A stretch of DNA of 64,000 bases from the NCBI RefSeq assembly GCF_901482695.1, contig NZ_LR590484.1, forward strand, positions 3,348,001 to 3,412,000, written 5' to 3'. The position numbers were made by a program, and so were the translations under genes. Within the stretch, counting starts at the first letter, position 1, and the number at the start of each line of letters is the position of its first letter. The DNA is from Sphingobacterium thalpophilum. GTDB lineage: Bacteria; Bacteroidota; Bacteroidia; Sphingobacteriales; Sphingobacteriaceae. Shown one piece after another: positions 41,236 through 49,395 of this stretch. The notes under the pieces are model-generated. The model ran no database searches and was not told the DNA's origin. It worked only from the letters and a program-made list of their open reading frames with translations.

Positions 41236-42849
41236 GTGAAAGCGAAACATATTATTCTTGTCTGTATCCTTGCGATAGCGAACTGTACACCTTCTTTTGC
41301 GGCAAACGTCGACTCGCTGCTGCGCGTGCTGGACGGGGCCATCAAAGACAGGCCTGCTTACCTCAGCCGCAAGATCGGGCAGATCGATGCGGTCAGGCAC
41401 AAACTCAGCCGGCAGTCATCCTTGAAAGAACGGTATGATATCCAGAATCAGCTTATTTTTGAATTTCAGACGTTAAACTGCGATTCTGCCCTGGCCTACA
41501 TTGAGCATAATATCGACATTGCGGAGCAGCTGGGCGACAAGATGCTGCTGAGCGAGAGCCGCGCCAAGCTGGCCTTTGTACGGGCCATTTCCGGCCTGTT
41601 CACGCAGGCTGCAGATGTGCTGCAGCAGATCGACTACGGCCGGCTGCCCAATCACCTCAAGGTGCTGTATCACTGGAGCAATATCCGCTACTACGAAAAC
41701 CTGATCAAGTATACCGACAATACACGCTATACGGCCGACTACGAACGGGCCATTGCACAGTCCCGCAGCAGCCTGATGGGCCTGCTGGACAGCAATTCGG
41801 AAATGTACCTGAAAGAAAAATCCTTTGCGCTGAAGGCGGCCGGCAGATTCCGGGAATCAAAGGATATCCAGCTGCGGCTCTTTGCCGGCGAAAAGCCGGA
41901 TACCCATGGCTATGGCATGGCTGCGATGGGACTGGCCCTGATCTATAAAGAGCTGGGGCAGATGCAGGAGGCCGAACAGTACCTGATCCTGGCGGCCATC
42001 ACCGATGTGCGCCTGGCCATCAAAGAGAACGAATCGCTGCTCACCCTCGCGGTTTACCTCAACCAGAAAGGGGATGTCAACCGTGCTTTTACCTATATCC
42101 AGGCAGCGCTGGATGACGCAAACTATTATAACTCACGGTTCAGAAACACCGTCATTGCCCGCACTCAGCCCATCATCGAGGCGACCTACCTGGCCAAGAT
42201 TGAGCAGCAGCGCAAAAATCTGCGCATGTATGCCATCGTGATCAGCGCCTTTGCGGTGATCCTGATCCTGACGCTCTATTTCCTCTTCAAGCAGATCCGC
42301 AGCGTGTCCCGCGCCCGCAAAAAACTCAATGTGACCAACGGGCAGCTTACGCTGGTCAACCGTAAGCTGGATGAAGCCAACCTAGTGCGTGAGCGCTACA
42401 TCGGATATTATATCAATCAGTGTGCGGTATATCTCGACAAGCTGGACGAGTTCCGGAAGAATGTACACCGCAAGCTCAAAAGCCGGCAGCTGGATGACCT
42501 GATGCAGCTCACCTCCTCCGGCGAATCGCTGGAGAAATATGCGCAGGATCTATACACGGATTTCGACCGTACCTTTCTCGAAGTGTATCCCCATTTTGTC
42601 GACGAGTTCAACAGCCTGCTCAGGCCCGAGGAACGCTACCAGCTCAAGAAGGACCGGCTCAATACCGAACTCCGTATTTTCGCGCTGATCCGCCTGGGGA
42701 TTTCGGACGTTCACCAGATCGCCGTATTTCTGCGCTATTCGATGCAGACCATATACAATTACAAGAGCAAAGTCAAGAGCAAAGCCCTCGGCGACAGCGA
42801 GCATTTTGAGGATAAGGTCCGAAAACTGGGTGCTGTACCGACAAACTGA
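41236..42849 (+). CDS. DUF6377-type membrane regulator
   Basis: About 537 residues from GTG 41236, chosen because it gives a proper signal (KAKHIILVCILAIANCTPSFAA); a TTG at 41218 is the longer alternative. The periplasmic part (residues about 20-330) is all-helical and TPR-like (GMAAMGLALIYKELGQMQEAEQYL). A membrane segment follows near 335-355 (YAIVISAFAVILILTLYFLF), then a coiled coil and a cytoplasmic DUF6377-like domain ending in a helix-turn-helix-like segment (IRLGISDVHQIAVFLRYSMQTIYNYKSK). It probably senses a glycan product and controls the adjacent mannosidase locus. Confidence 0.82.
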   Translation: MKAKHIILVCILAIANCTPSFAANVDSLLRVLDGAIKDRPAYLSRKIGQIDAVRHKLSRQSSLKERYDIQNQLIFEFQTLNCDSALAYIEHNIDIAEQLGDKMLLSESRAKLAFVRAISGLFTQAADVLQQIDYGRLPNHLKVLYHWSNIRYYENLIKYTDNTRYTADYERAIAQSRSSLMGLLDSNSEMYLKEKSFALKAAGRFRESKDIQLRLFAGEKPDTHGYGMAAMGLALIYKELGQMQEAEQYLILAAITDVRLAIKENESLLTLAVYLNQKGDVNRAFTYIQAALDDANYYNSRFRNTVIARTQPIIEATYLAKIEQQRKNLRMYAIVISAFAVILILTLYFLFKQIRSVSRARKKLNVTNGQLTLVNRKLDEANLVRERYIGYYINQCAVYLDKLDEFRKNVHRKLKSRQLDDLMQLTSSGESLEKYAQDLYTDFDRTFLEVYPHFVDEFNSLLRPEERYQLKKDRLNTELRIFALIRLGISDVHQIAVFLRYSMQTIYNYKSKVKSKALGDSEHFEDKVRKLGAVPTN

Positions 42850-42943
42850 TTCCAAAACATTTACCAAATCCTGATTTTGGGTTTGATGTAAATTGTTGAT
42901 TTTTAGTGTATTGATTGCTTTTTGGGTTTAAAATCATTTACCG

Positions 42944-42975
42944 GGAGCCCTACCTGCTGATTCAGGTGGGGCTCC
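42944..42975 (+). terminator. Hairpin after the DUF6377 gene
   Basis: GGAGCCC (42944-42950) pairs with GGGCTCC (42969-42975) and ACCTG (42952-42956) with CAGGT (42963-42967), with a T-G pair between. The stem is 13 bp with no T-run, so it is either the end of the regulator transcript or part of the next leader. Confidence 0.5.
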
Positions 42976-42982
42976 TGCGTTA

Positions 42983-42990
42983 TACATTTG
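42983..42990 (+). promoter_or_regulatory. -7 element of the mannosidase operon
   Basis: TACATTTG matches TAnnTTTG and would start a transcript near 42996, about 80 nt before the SGNH start. The -33 region is not a good match, as expected if an activator is needed. Confidence 0.45.
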
Positions 42991-43002
42991 TTCCAAGGGA
43001 AA

Positions 43003-43061
43003 TGACGCCCGTGCAAAGACCAATTTTCATAAATCTATCACTGCGATAACTGCCGGCGTCA
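43003..43061 (+). promoter_or_regulatory. Leader stem of the mannosidase operon
   Basis: TGACGCC (43003-43009) is perfectly complementary to GGCGTCA (43055-43061), closing a 45-nt loop in the predicted leader just before the first gene. It could be a control point for the operon. Confidence 0.35.
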
Positions 43062-43074
43062 CAATATTAATCTT

Positions 43075-44484
43075 ATGGGAACATATTCTAAAAAACTCTT
43101 TTTAGCGGGACTGAGCATTCTCCTCTCTGTGGGAACAGTCCTCCGTGGCCTTGGGCAACAGATAGCGCCTTTTAAAGATGGCGACCGTGTCGTCTTCCTG
43201 GGCAACAGCATTACCGATGGGGGCCATTATCACGCGTATATCTGGCTATATTATCTCACCCGCTTTCCGGGACTGAAGCTTCAATTTTTCAATGCGGGCA
43301 TCGGGGGCGACCGGGTGGTGGAGATGCTGCGACGCCTGGATGGCGACGTGTTCAGCAAAAAGCCCACGGTGCTGATCACCACCTTCGGCATGAATGACTC
43401 GGGCTATTTCGAGTACAATGGCGCCGAACCGCAGGTGTTTGCGGATACCAAGGTGAGGGAATCCCATGAGGCCTTTAAGGACATGGAAAAGCGCTATAAA
43501 CAGCTGGTGGGTACACGGCTGGTGCTGCTGGGCAGTACGCCTTATGATGAGACCGTGCAGATCAAGGACAATACGCCGTTTAAGAATAAAAATAAGGCCA
43601 TGCAGCGCATCGTCGACTTTCAGCGTGAATCGGCCAGGGCCAACGGCTGGGAATTCTTTGATTTTAATGAACCTATTACCGCCATCAATGTGCAGGGTCA
43701 GCAAAAGGATCCCGGTTTTACGATTTCGGGAAGCGACAGGGTGCATCCGGACAACAACGGGCATATGGTCATGGCCTACCTATTTTTAAAAGCTCAGGGC
43801 TTTGCGGGCCGTGAGGTCGCCACGGTGACCGTCGATGCGGCCCGGCAGCGGGTCGAGCAGGCCAGCAACTGTAGGGTGGACGGGCTGCGCCGCTCGGCAG
43901 CTGCACTGGAGTTTGACTACCTCGCGGCGGCACTGCCTTACCCGCTGGATACCACGGCACGGGGCTGGGGCGCCAGATACAGTCAGCACGATGCCGTCGG
44001 GATCGTGCCCTTCATGGAGGAGATGAACCGCGAAACCCTGCAGGTCAAAGGCCTCCGGGGCGACCAGGTCCTTTGGATAGATGACGAACAGATCGGCACC
44101 TGGTCCGCAGCGGACCTGGCAAAAGGGATCAACCTGGCCGCACAGACGCGGACTCCCCAGTACCAGCAGGCCCTCAAGGTCATGTACCTCAACGAGGAAC
44201 GCTGGGAGATCGAACGCCGCTTTCGGGATCTGGCCTGGGTGCAGTACAACTTTTTCCAGCCCCGGGGACTCCTGAATGCCGACAACCGCAAGGCGATCGA
44301 AGTCATGGACCAGCACGTGGCCAACGATGGCTGGCTACGCGCCAAAAGGGACCTGTATGCCAAAGCGATGCATCCCGAAGTGCGGGCGGCCTGGCAGAGC
44401 CAGATCGAGGACCTGCAGCGCCGTATGAACGAAGTAAACCAGCCTGTAAAACATCGCATCCGCCTGGTGCCGGCAAAGAAATAA
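43075..44484 (+). CDS. SGNH/GDSL hydrolase
   Basis: A 469-residue exported hydrolase. Block I is VVFLGNSITDGG with the nucleophile Ser45; the GGDR Gly region and TTFGMNDSG give blocks II-III; block V is SDRVHPDNNGHMVMA with catalytic Asp and His. The C-terminal 200 residues are an extra domain that family members in glycan loci often carry. It is the first gene of the operon and probably removes acetyl or other ester groups from glycan, or acts on a sulfated or acylated mannan. The Met start gives a usable signal sequence. Confidence 0.88.
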   Translation: MGTYSKKLFLAGLSILLSVGTVLRGLGQQIAPFKDGDRVVFLGNSITDGGHYHAYIWLYYLTRFPGLKLQFFNAGIGGDRVVEMLRRLDGDVFSKKPTVLITTFGMNDSGYFEYNGAEPQVFADTKVRESHEAFKDMEKRYKQLVGTRLVLLGSTPYDETVQIKDNTPFKNKNKAMQRIVDFQRESARANGWEFFDFNEPITAINVQGQQKDPGFTISGSDRVHPDNNGHMVMAYLFLKAQGFAGREVATVTVDAARQRVEQASNCRVDGLRRSAAALEFDYLAAALPYPLDTTARGWGARYSQHDAVGIVPFMEEMNRETLQVKGLRGDQVLWIDDEQIGTWSAADLAKGINLAAQTRTPQYQQALKVMYLNEERWEIERRFRDLAWVQYNFFQPRGLLNADNRKAIEVMDQHVANDGWLRAKRDLYAKAMHPEVRAAWQSQIEDLQRRMNEVNQPVKHRIRLVPAKK

Positions 44485-47034
44485 ATGATGGGAGCACGAC
44501 AGCGTTTTTGGACCGGGCTCTGCCTGCTGCTGGCCCCTATAGCGGGACTATGGGCGCAGCAACCTTATTTTGTGGATGGCTATCACGGTGGCATCTATGG
44601 GCATTACCCGCTCTGGGTCACCTCCTTTATGCTTGACCACCTGGACAAGCAGCCGGCATGGCGTGTCGGGCTGGAGATCGAGCCCGAAACCTGGGATACC
44701 GTTAGGCTCAAGGATCCGGCGGGCTACGCCCGCCTCAGGCAGTGGAGCACGGATCCGCGGCTGGACTTTACCAACCCGACCTATGCACAGCCTTACCTCT
44801 ATAACATCTCGGGCGAAAGCATCATCCGGCAGTTTGCCTATGGCATGGCCCGCTACCGCCGGCATTTTCCGGATATCCGCTTTACGACCTATGCCGTGGA
44901 AGAACCTTGCTTTACCAGCAGCCTGCCGCAGCTGCTGCGGCAGTTTGGCTTTGACTATGCCGTGCTCAAATGCCCCAACACCTGCTGGGGCGGCTACACA
45001 CGGGCACATGGGGGCGCCTTCCTGAATTGGGTAGGCCCCGACGGGACGGGCATATTGACCGTGCCCCGCTATGCCAATGAGGCACTGGAGCAAAATTCCA
45101 CCTGGCAGACCACGGCCTGGGCCAATACATCCTCCTACTGGAAGAGCTGCTTTGATGCGGGGATCAGCAATCCCGTCGGCATGTGTTATCAGGATGCGGG
45201 CTGGGACAAGGGCCCCTGGCTAGGTGGCGGCAATGAGCTGCCAAACGGGGTGCGTTACAGCACCTGGACTGAATATTTTAAGGCCGTGGCTCCCGGACAG
45301 CCTGCACCGGACTGGCGCCTGAGCCAGGAGGACCTGCTGGTCAACCTGATGTGGGGCAGCCAGGTGCTGCAGCAGATCGCACAGCAGGTGCGCACCGCAG
45401 AAAATAAAATGATCCAGGCCGAAAAGATTGCCGCCATGGCCTATATCGAGCGGGGCTTTGTCCCCGACAGCAGCCGTATGGACGAGGCCTGGCGGACCTT
45501 GATGCTGGCTCAGCACCACGACTCCTGGATCGTGCCCTACAACCGTCTGCACAAGGGCCAGACCTGGGCACAGGCGATCCGCCAGTGGACAGACAGCAGC
45601 ATTGCTGCCGCCGAAGACATTATTGCTGCCGCGGATGCAGCGTACGCCGTCGTGGCGCCGGACCGCCAGGCTCCGGGCTTTGTGAGGGTGTACAATACGC
45701 TTGCGGCGCCCCGCACAGACCTGGTGCAGGTGGCCCTGCCCGCGGCTATGGGGCAGCTTCGGGTGCTGGATAGCCGCGGGCAGCTGATCCCCAGCCGGCA
45801 GCAGCGGACGGCCCTGGGACAGCAGCTGGAATTTAAGGCGGCGGTGCAGGGCTTTGGCTATGCGACCTACCGCCTGGCTGCCGGTTCCGGCAGCCAGGCT
45901 CCGCACAAGGGGGTGCAGTTTGATGCAGAGGGCAACTGCATCCTCGAAAATGATATGTACCGGATCGTGCTCGACCGAAAACAGGGCGGCACCATCCGTA
46001 GCCTGAAGGCCAAATTTGCCGGGCAGCAGGAGTTTGCCGCCCAGCAGGGGACATACCGCATGGGCGAGATCGCCGGACACTTTTACGAGGAGGGCAGATT
46101 GCATTCCTCCAAAGACCATCCGGCAGTATTCCGGATCCTCCGGGATAATGCGCTGAGCACGCTTGTCGAAATAAAAGGCCAGATCAACGGTCATCCTTTT
46201 GTGCAGCAGCTCGCGCTGGAGGCTGGCCAGCAGCGTATCGATATGGACCTGCGTATCGACTGGAAGGGCAATGTGGGCATCGGCGAATACCGGCAGCAGG
46301 AGCGCTGGACCGACAACAGACGGGCGTTTACCGACGACCGCTACAAGCTGAAAGTCATGTTTCCGGTGGATTTTGCCGGGGGCAAAGTGTTTAAAGATGC
46401 ACCTTTTGACGTGACCGAAAGCCGGCTCGAGGATACGCATTTCGGGCAGTGGGACCAGATCAAAAACAACGTGGTGCTGCACTGGCTGGATCTCTACGAT
46501 GCCGGTGGGCAGCGGGGACTGGCGGTGCTGACCGACCATACGGGCTCGTATGCGCAGGGCAGTGACTTTCCGCTGAGCCTGACCGCCCAGTACTCGGGCA
46601 AGGGCCTCTGGGGCATGGACTACAGCATCACGGGCCCCCTGCATATACGCTATGCGCTGATCCCACACCGGGGAAACTGGCTCGAGGCCGATATCGCCGG
46701 ACACAGCAATGCCTGGAACGAGCCGCTGGTAGCCAGGTATCACCGGCAGCTGGACGTCCACGACCGGCAGCTGGTCCGCCTGCCCGGGGGGCCGCTGGAG
46801 ATTTCGGCGCTGCACCTCGATCAGGGGCAGCTCAAGCTGCGCCTGTACAACGCGCAGCCCAATGCAAGCAATGTCCGGCTGAGCCTGAATTTTCCGCTGC
46901 GTGCCCTGCGGGCGGTGCAGCTCAACGGCGCCGACCTCGGCGAGGTGGCGCTGACAAAGAAAAAACAGCAGGAAGCGGCCTTCGATGTGAAAATACCGCC
47001 GTACGGCATCCAGACTTTCCTGATCAATCCTTAA
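44485..47034 (+). CDS. GH38-like alpha-mannosidase
   Basis: An 849-residue exported enzyme (signal FWTGLCLLLAPIAGLWAQ). The N-terminal barrel reads DGYHGGIYGHYP then YAVEEPCFTSSLPQLLRQFGFDYAVL; the middle helical domain carries LMLAQHHDSWIVPYN with His344, His345 and Asp346, the GH38 HHD motif; the C-terminal half is beta-rich (GH38 C domain) ending in KIPPYGIQTFLINP. GH38 enzymes are retaining, zinc-dependent alpha-mannosidases. The sequence is divergent in the N-terminal zinc motif, so specificity is uncertain. It starts directly after the SGNH stop. Confidence 0.78.
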   Translation: MMGARQRFWTGLCLLLAPIAGLWAQQPYFVDGYHGGIYGHYPLWVTSFMLDHLDKQPAWRVGLEIEPETWDTVRLKDPAGYARLRQWSTDPRLDFTNPTYAQPYLYNISGESIIRQFAYGMARYRRHFPDIRFTTYAVEEPCFTSSLPQLLRQFGFDYAVLKCPNTCWGGYTRAHGGAFLNWVGPDGTGILTVPRYANEALEQNSTWQTTAWANTSSYWKSCFDAGISNPVGMCYQDAGWDKGPWLGGGNELPNGVRYSTWTEYFKAVAPGQPAPDWRLSQEDLLVNLMWGSQVLQQIAQQVRTAENKMIQAEKIAAMAYIERGFVPDSSRMDEAWRTLMLAQHHDSWIVPYNRLHKGQTWAQAIRQWTDSSIAAAEDIIAAADAAYAVVAPDRQAPGFVRVYNTLAAPRTDLVQVALPAAMGQLRVLDSRGQLIPSRQQRTALGQQLEFKAAVQGFGYATYRLAAGSGSQAPHKGVQFDAEGNCILENDMYRIVLDRKQGGTIRSLKAKFAGQQEFAAQQGTYRMGEIAGHFYEEGRLHSSKDHPAVFRILRDNALSTLVEIKGQINGHPFVQQLALEAGQQRIDMDLRIDWKGNVGIGEYRQQERWTDNRRAFTDDRYKLKVMFPVDFAGGKVFKDAPFDVTESRLEDTHFGQWDQIKNNVVLHWLDLYDAGGQRGLAVLTDHTGSYAQGSDFPLSLTAQYSGKGLWGMDYSITGPLHIRYALIPHRGNWLEADIAGHSNAWNEPLVARYHRQLDVHDRQLVRLPGGPLEISALHLDQGQLKLRLYNAQPNASNVRLSLNFPLRALRAVQLNGADLGEVALTKKKQQEAAFDVKIPPYGIQTFLINP

Positions 47035-47056
47035 CCTGTAAAATGCACGAATAGAT

Positions 47057-49393
47057 ATGAATAAATTAACTGGACTGCTGACCTGTTGTATCGCCGCACT
47101 GGCACTGGGGATCACTTCCTGTGCGAGCCGCGGCCATCGGCATGTGCCCAGTCCGACAGCTTATGTGAATCCTTTTATCGGCGCCAGCACCAGCACCGGA
47201 GCTGCGGGCGTCTACCACGGTCTGGGCAAGACCTTTCCGGGGGCAACGACACCTTACGGCATGGTGCAGGTGAGCCCCAATACGATCACCGGCGGCGACA
47301 ACAGCCCCGGATATAGCGATGAGCACCGTACCATCGAAGGCTTTGCCTTCACGCAGATGAGCGGCGTGGGCTGGTACGGCGACCTGGGCAACTTCCTGGT
47401 CATGCCCACCACGGGGACATTGCATACCATCGCCGGAAAGGAGGATGGCAGCCTGCAGGGCTACCGTTCGCCTTATGATAAGCAGGGCGAAACGGCCAGA
47501 GCCGGTTATTATGCCGCCCACCTGGGGCGCTATGACATCAAGGTGGAGGCCACGGCAGCGCCGCATAGTGGCATGCTCCGCTTTACATTTCCCGAAAACA
47601 GGCAGTCGCGGATACAGATCGACCTGGCGCGCCGGGTGGGCGGCACTTCCGTGGAACAGTATGTACAGAAAGCCGACGATCATAGCATCCGCGGCTGGAT
47701 GCGCTGCACGCCCGAGGGCGGTGGCTGGGGGGATGGCGACGGCAAAGCCGATTATACGGTATACTTCTACGCACGTTTTGACAAACCGCTCAAAAACTAT
47801 GGCGTCTGGTCTGCCGATATTCCGAAAGACTGGAAGCGCAAGCGCGACGATGTCGTCTCGCCTGCCTATCAGGCCCGCGTGGCGGCAGCAACCGTGACCC
47901 GGGGCATCGACGCCATGCAAGGGCGCCATCTGGGGTTTTTCTCCGAATTTGTCACCCATGCGGGTGAGCAGGTCAACCTGCAGGTGGGGATCTCCTTTGT
48001 GGATATGCAGGGCGCCGAAAATAATTTCAGGGCTGAGATGGAGGGCAAAGACTTTGACAGGATCCGCGCCGAAGCGGAGGCGGTCTGGGATACGCAGCTG
48101 TCAAAGGTCGATATCCGGGGCGGCACGCCGGACCAGAAGACCATCTTCTATACGGCGCTGTACCATACCATGATCGACCCCCGGACTTTTACGGATGTCG
48201 ACGGCCGCTACATCGGTGGCGACCGCCGGATCCACCGGAGTGAGGGCTTCACCAAACGTACGATCTTCAGCGGCTGGGATGTCTTCCGCTCGCAGTTCCC
48301 GCTGCAGACGCTGATCAATCCGGCGCTGGTAAACGACGAGCTGAATTCGCTGATCAGCCTGGCAGAGCAGTCAGGAAAGGAATATTTTGAACGCTGGGAG
48401 CTCTTAAATGCCTACTCGGGCTGCATGATCGGCAACCCCGCACTTTCGGTGCTGGCAGATGCACATGCCAAGGGCATCCGTGGCTATGATGCCCACAAGG
48501 CGCTGCACTATGCGGTCAATACCTCACGGCGTTTTGGCAATGATTCCCTGGGCTATACCGCGGGCGCACTCAGCATATCCAACACACTGGAGTATGCCTA
48601 CACCGACTGGTGCATCGCCCAGCTGGCGGCGGAGCTCGGTGACCGGACCACGGAACAGGCTTACCGGACCAAAAGCAGGGCCTACCGCGCTATTTTTGAT
48701 CCGCAGAAGGGCTGGTTCAGGCCGCGCAGGGCCGACGGATCCTGGGAGGACTGGCCCGAGAATGCCCGCACCAAGGAATGGTACGGCACCATCGAAAGCA
48801 ACCCCTACCAGCAGGGCTGGTTTGTGCCGCACGATATCCCCGGCATGATCGAGCTGATGGGCGGCAGGGACAAGACCCTGGCCGACCTGACGGAATTTTT
48901 TGAGAAGACGCCCGAAAATATGCTGTGGAACGAATATTATAATCACGCCAACGAACCGGTGCACCTGATTCCTTTTCTGTTCAATCACCTGCAGGCGCCG
49001 CACCTGACGCAGAAGTGGACACGCCTGATCTGCAACCGGGCCTACAGCAATTCGGTCGAAGGGATTGTCGGCAACGAAGACGTGGGCCAGATGTCAGCCT
49101 GGTACGTACTGGCGGCCGCGGGCATACATCCTTCCTGCCCGGGATCGACGCGCTACGAGATCACGAGCCCGCTGCTGGAGGAAGTGGTCTTTGCGCTGGA
49201 TCCGGTATATTTTCCGGGAAAGGCCTTCCGCATCATCGCCCATGGCAACTCGGAGGCCAACTGCTATATCCAGCGGGCGAAGCTGAATGGTCAGCCGTAC
49301 AACAAAAGTTATATTGATTTTAAAGACATGGTGGCGGGAGCCACCCTGGAACTGTATATGGGACCGCGTCCCAATAAAAATTGGGGAATCTAA
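47057..49393 (+). CDS. GH92 exo-alpha-mannosidase, lipoprotein
   Basis: A 778-residue enzyme with a lipoprotein signal (ALALGITSCASRG). The GH92 hallmarks are strong: AYVNPFIGAS then GKTFPGATTPYGMVQVSPN, GFAFTQMSGVGWYGDLGN, GWDVFRSQFPL, and near the C-terminus NHANEPVHLIPFLFN with Glu633 at the general acid position, and GNEDVGQMSAWYV with Asp675. GH92 enzymes are calcium-dependent, inverting mannosidases that cleave alpha-1,2, -1,3, -1,4 or -1,6 linkages. With the other enzymes it would trim high-mannose glycans at or near the cell surface. Confidence 0.94.
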   Translation: MNKLTGLLTCCIAALALGITSCASRGHRHVPSPTAYVNPFIGASTSTGAAGVYHGLGKTFPGATTPYGMVQVSPNTITGGDNSPGYSDEHRTIEGFAFTQMSGVGWYGDLGNFLVMPTTGTLHTIAGKEDGSLQGYRSPYDKQGETARAGYYAAHLGRYDIKVEATAAPHSGMLRFTFPENRQSRIQIDLARRVGGTSVEQYVQKADDHSIRGWMRCTPEGGGWGDGDGKADYTVYFYARFDKPLKNYGVWSADIPKDWKRKRDDVVSPAYQARVAAATVTRGIDAMQGRHLGFFSEFVTHAGEQVNLQVGISFVDMQGAENNFRAEMEGKDFDRIRAEAEAVWDTQLSKVDIRGGTPDQKTIFYTALYHTMIDPRTFTDVDGRYIGGDRRIHRSEGFTKRTIFSGWDVFRSQFPLQTLINPALVNDELNSLISLAEQSGKEYFERWELLNAYSGCMIGNPALSVLADAHAKGIRGYDAHKALHYAVNTSRRFGNDSLGYTAGALSISNTLEYAYTDWCIAQLAAELGDRTTEQAYRTKSRAYRAIFDPQKGWFRPRRADGSWEDWPENARTKEWYGTIESNPYQQGWFVPHDIPGMIELMGGRDKTLADLTEFFEKTPENMLWNEYYNHANEPVHLIPFLFNHLQAPHLTQKWTRLICNRAYSNSVEGIVGNEDVGQMSAWYVLAAAGIHPSCPGSTRYEITSPLLEEVVFALDPVYFPGKAFRIIAHGNSEANCYIQRAKLNGQPYNKSYIDFKDMVAGATLELYMGPRPNKNWGI

Positions 49394-49395
49394 TA

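Noticed and set aside
45220..47115. 631-residue minus-strand frame
   Set aside because: Antisense shadow of the GH38 gene, produced by high GC and codon bias; no domain.
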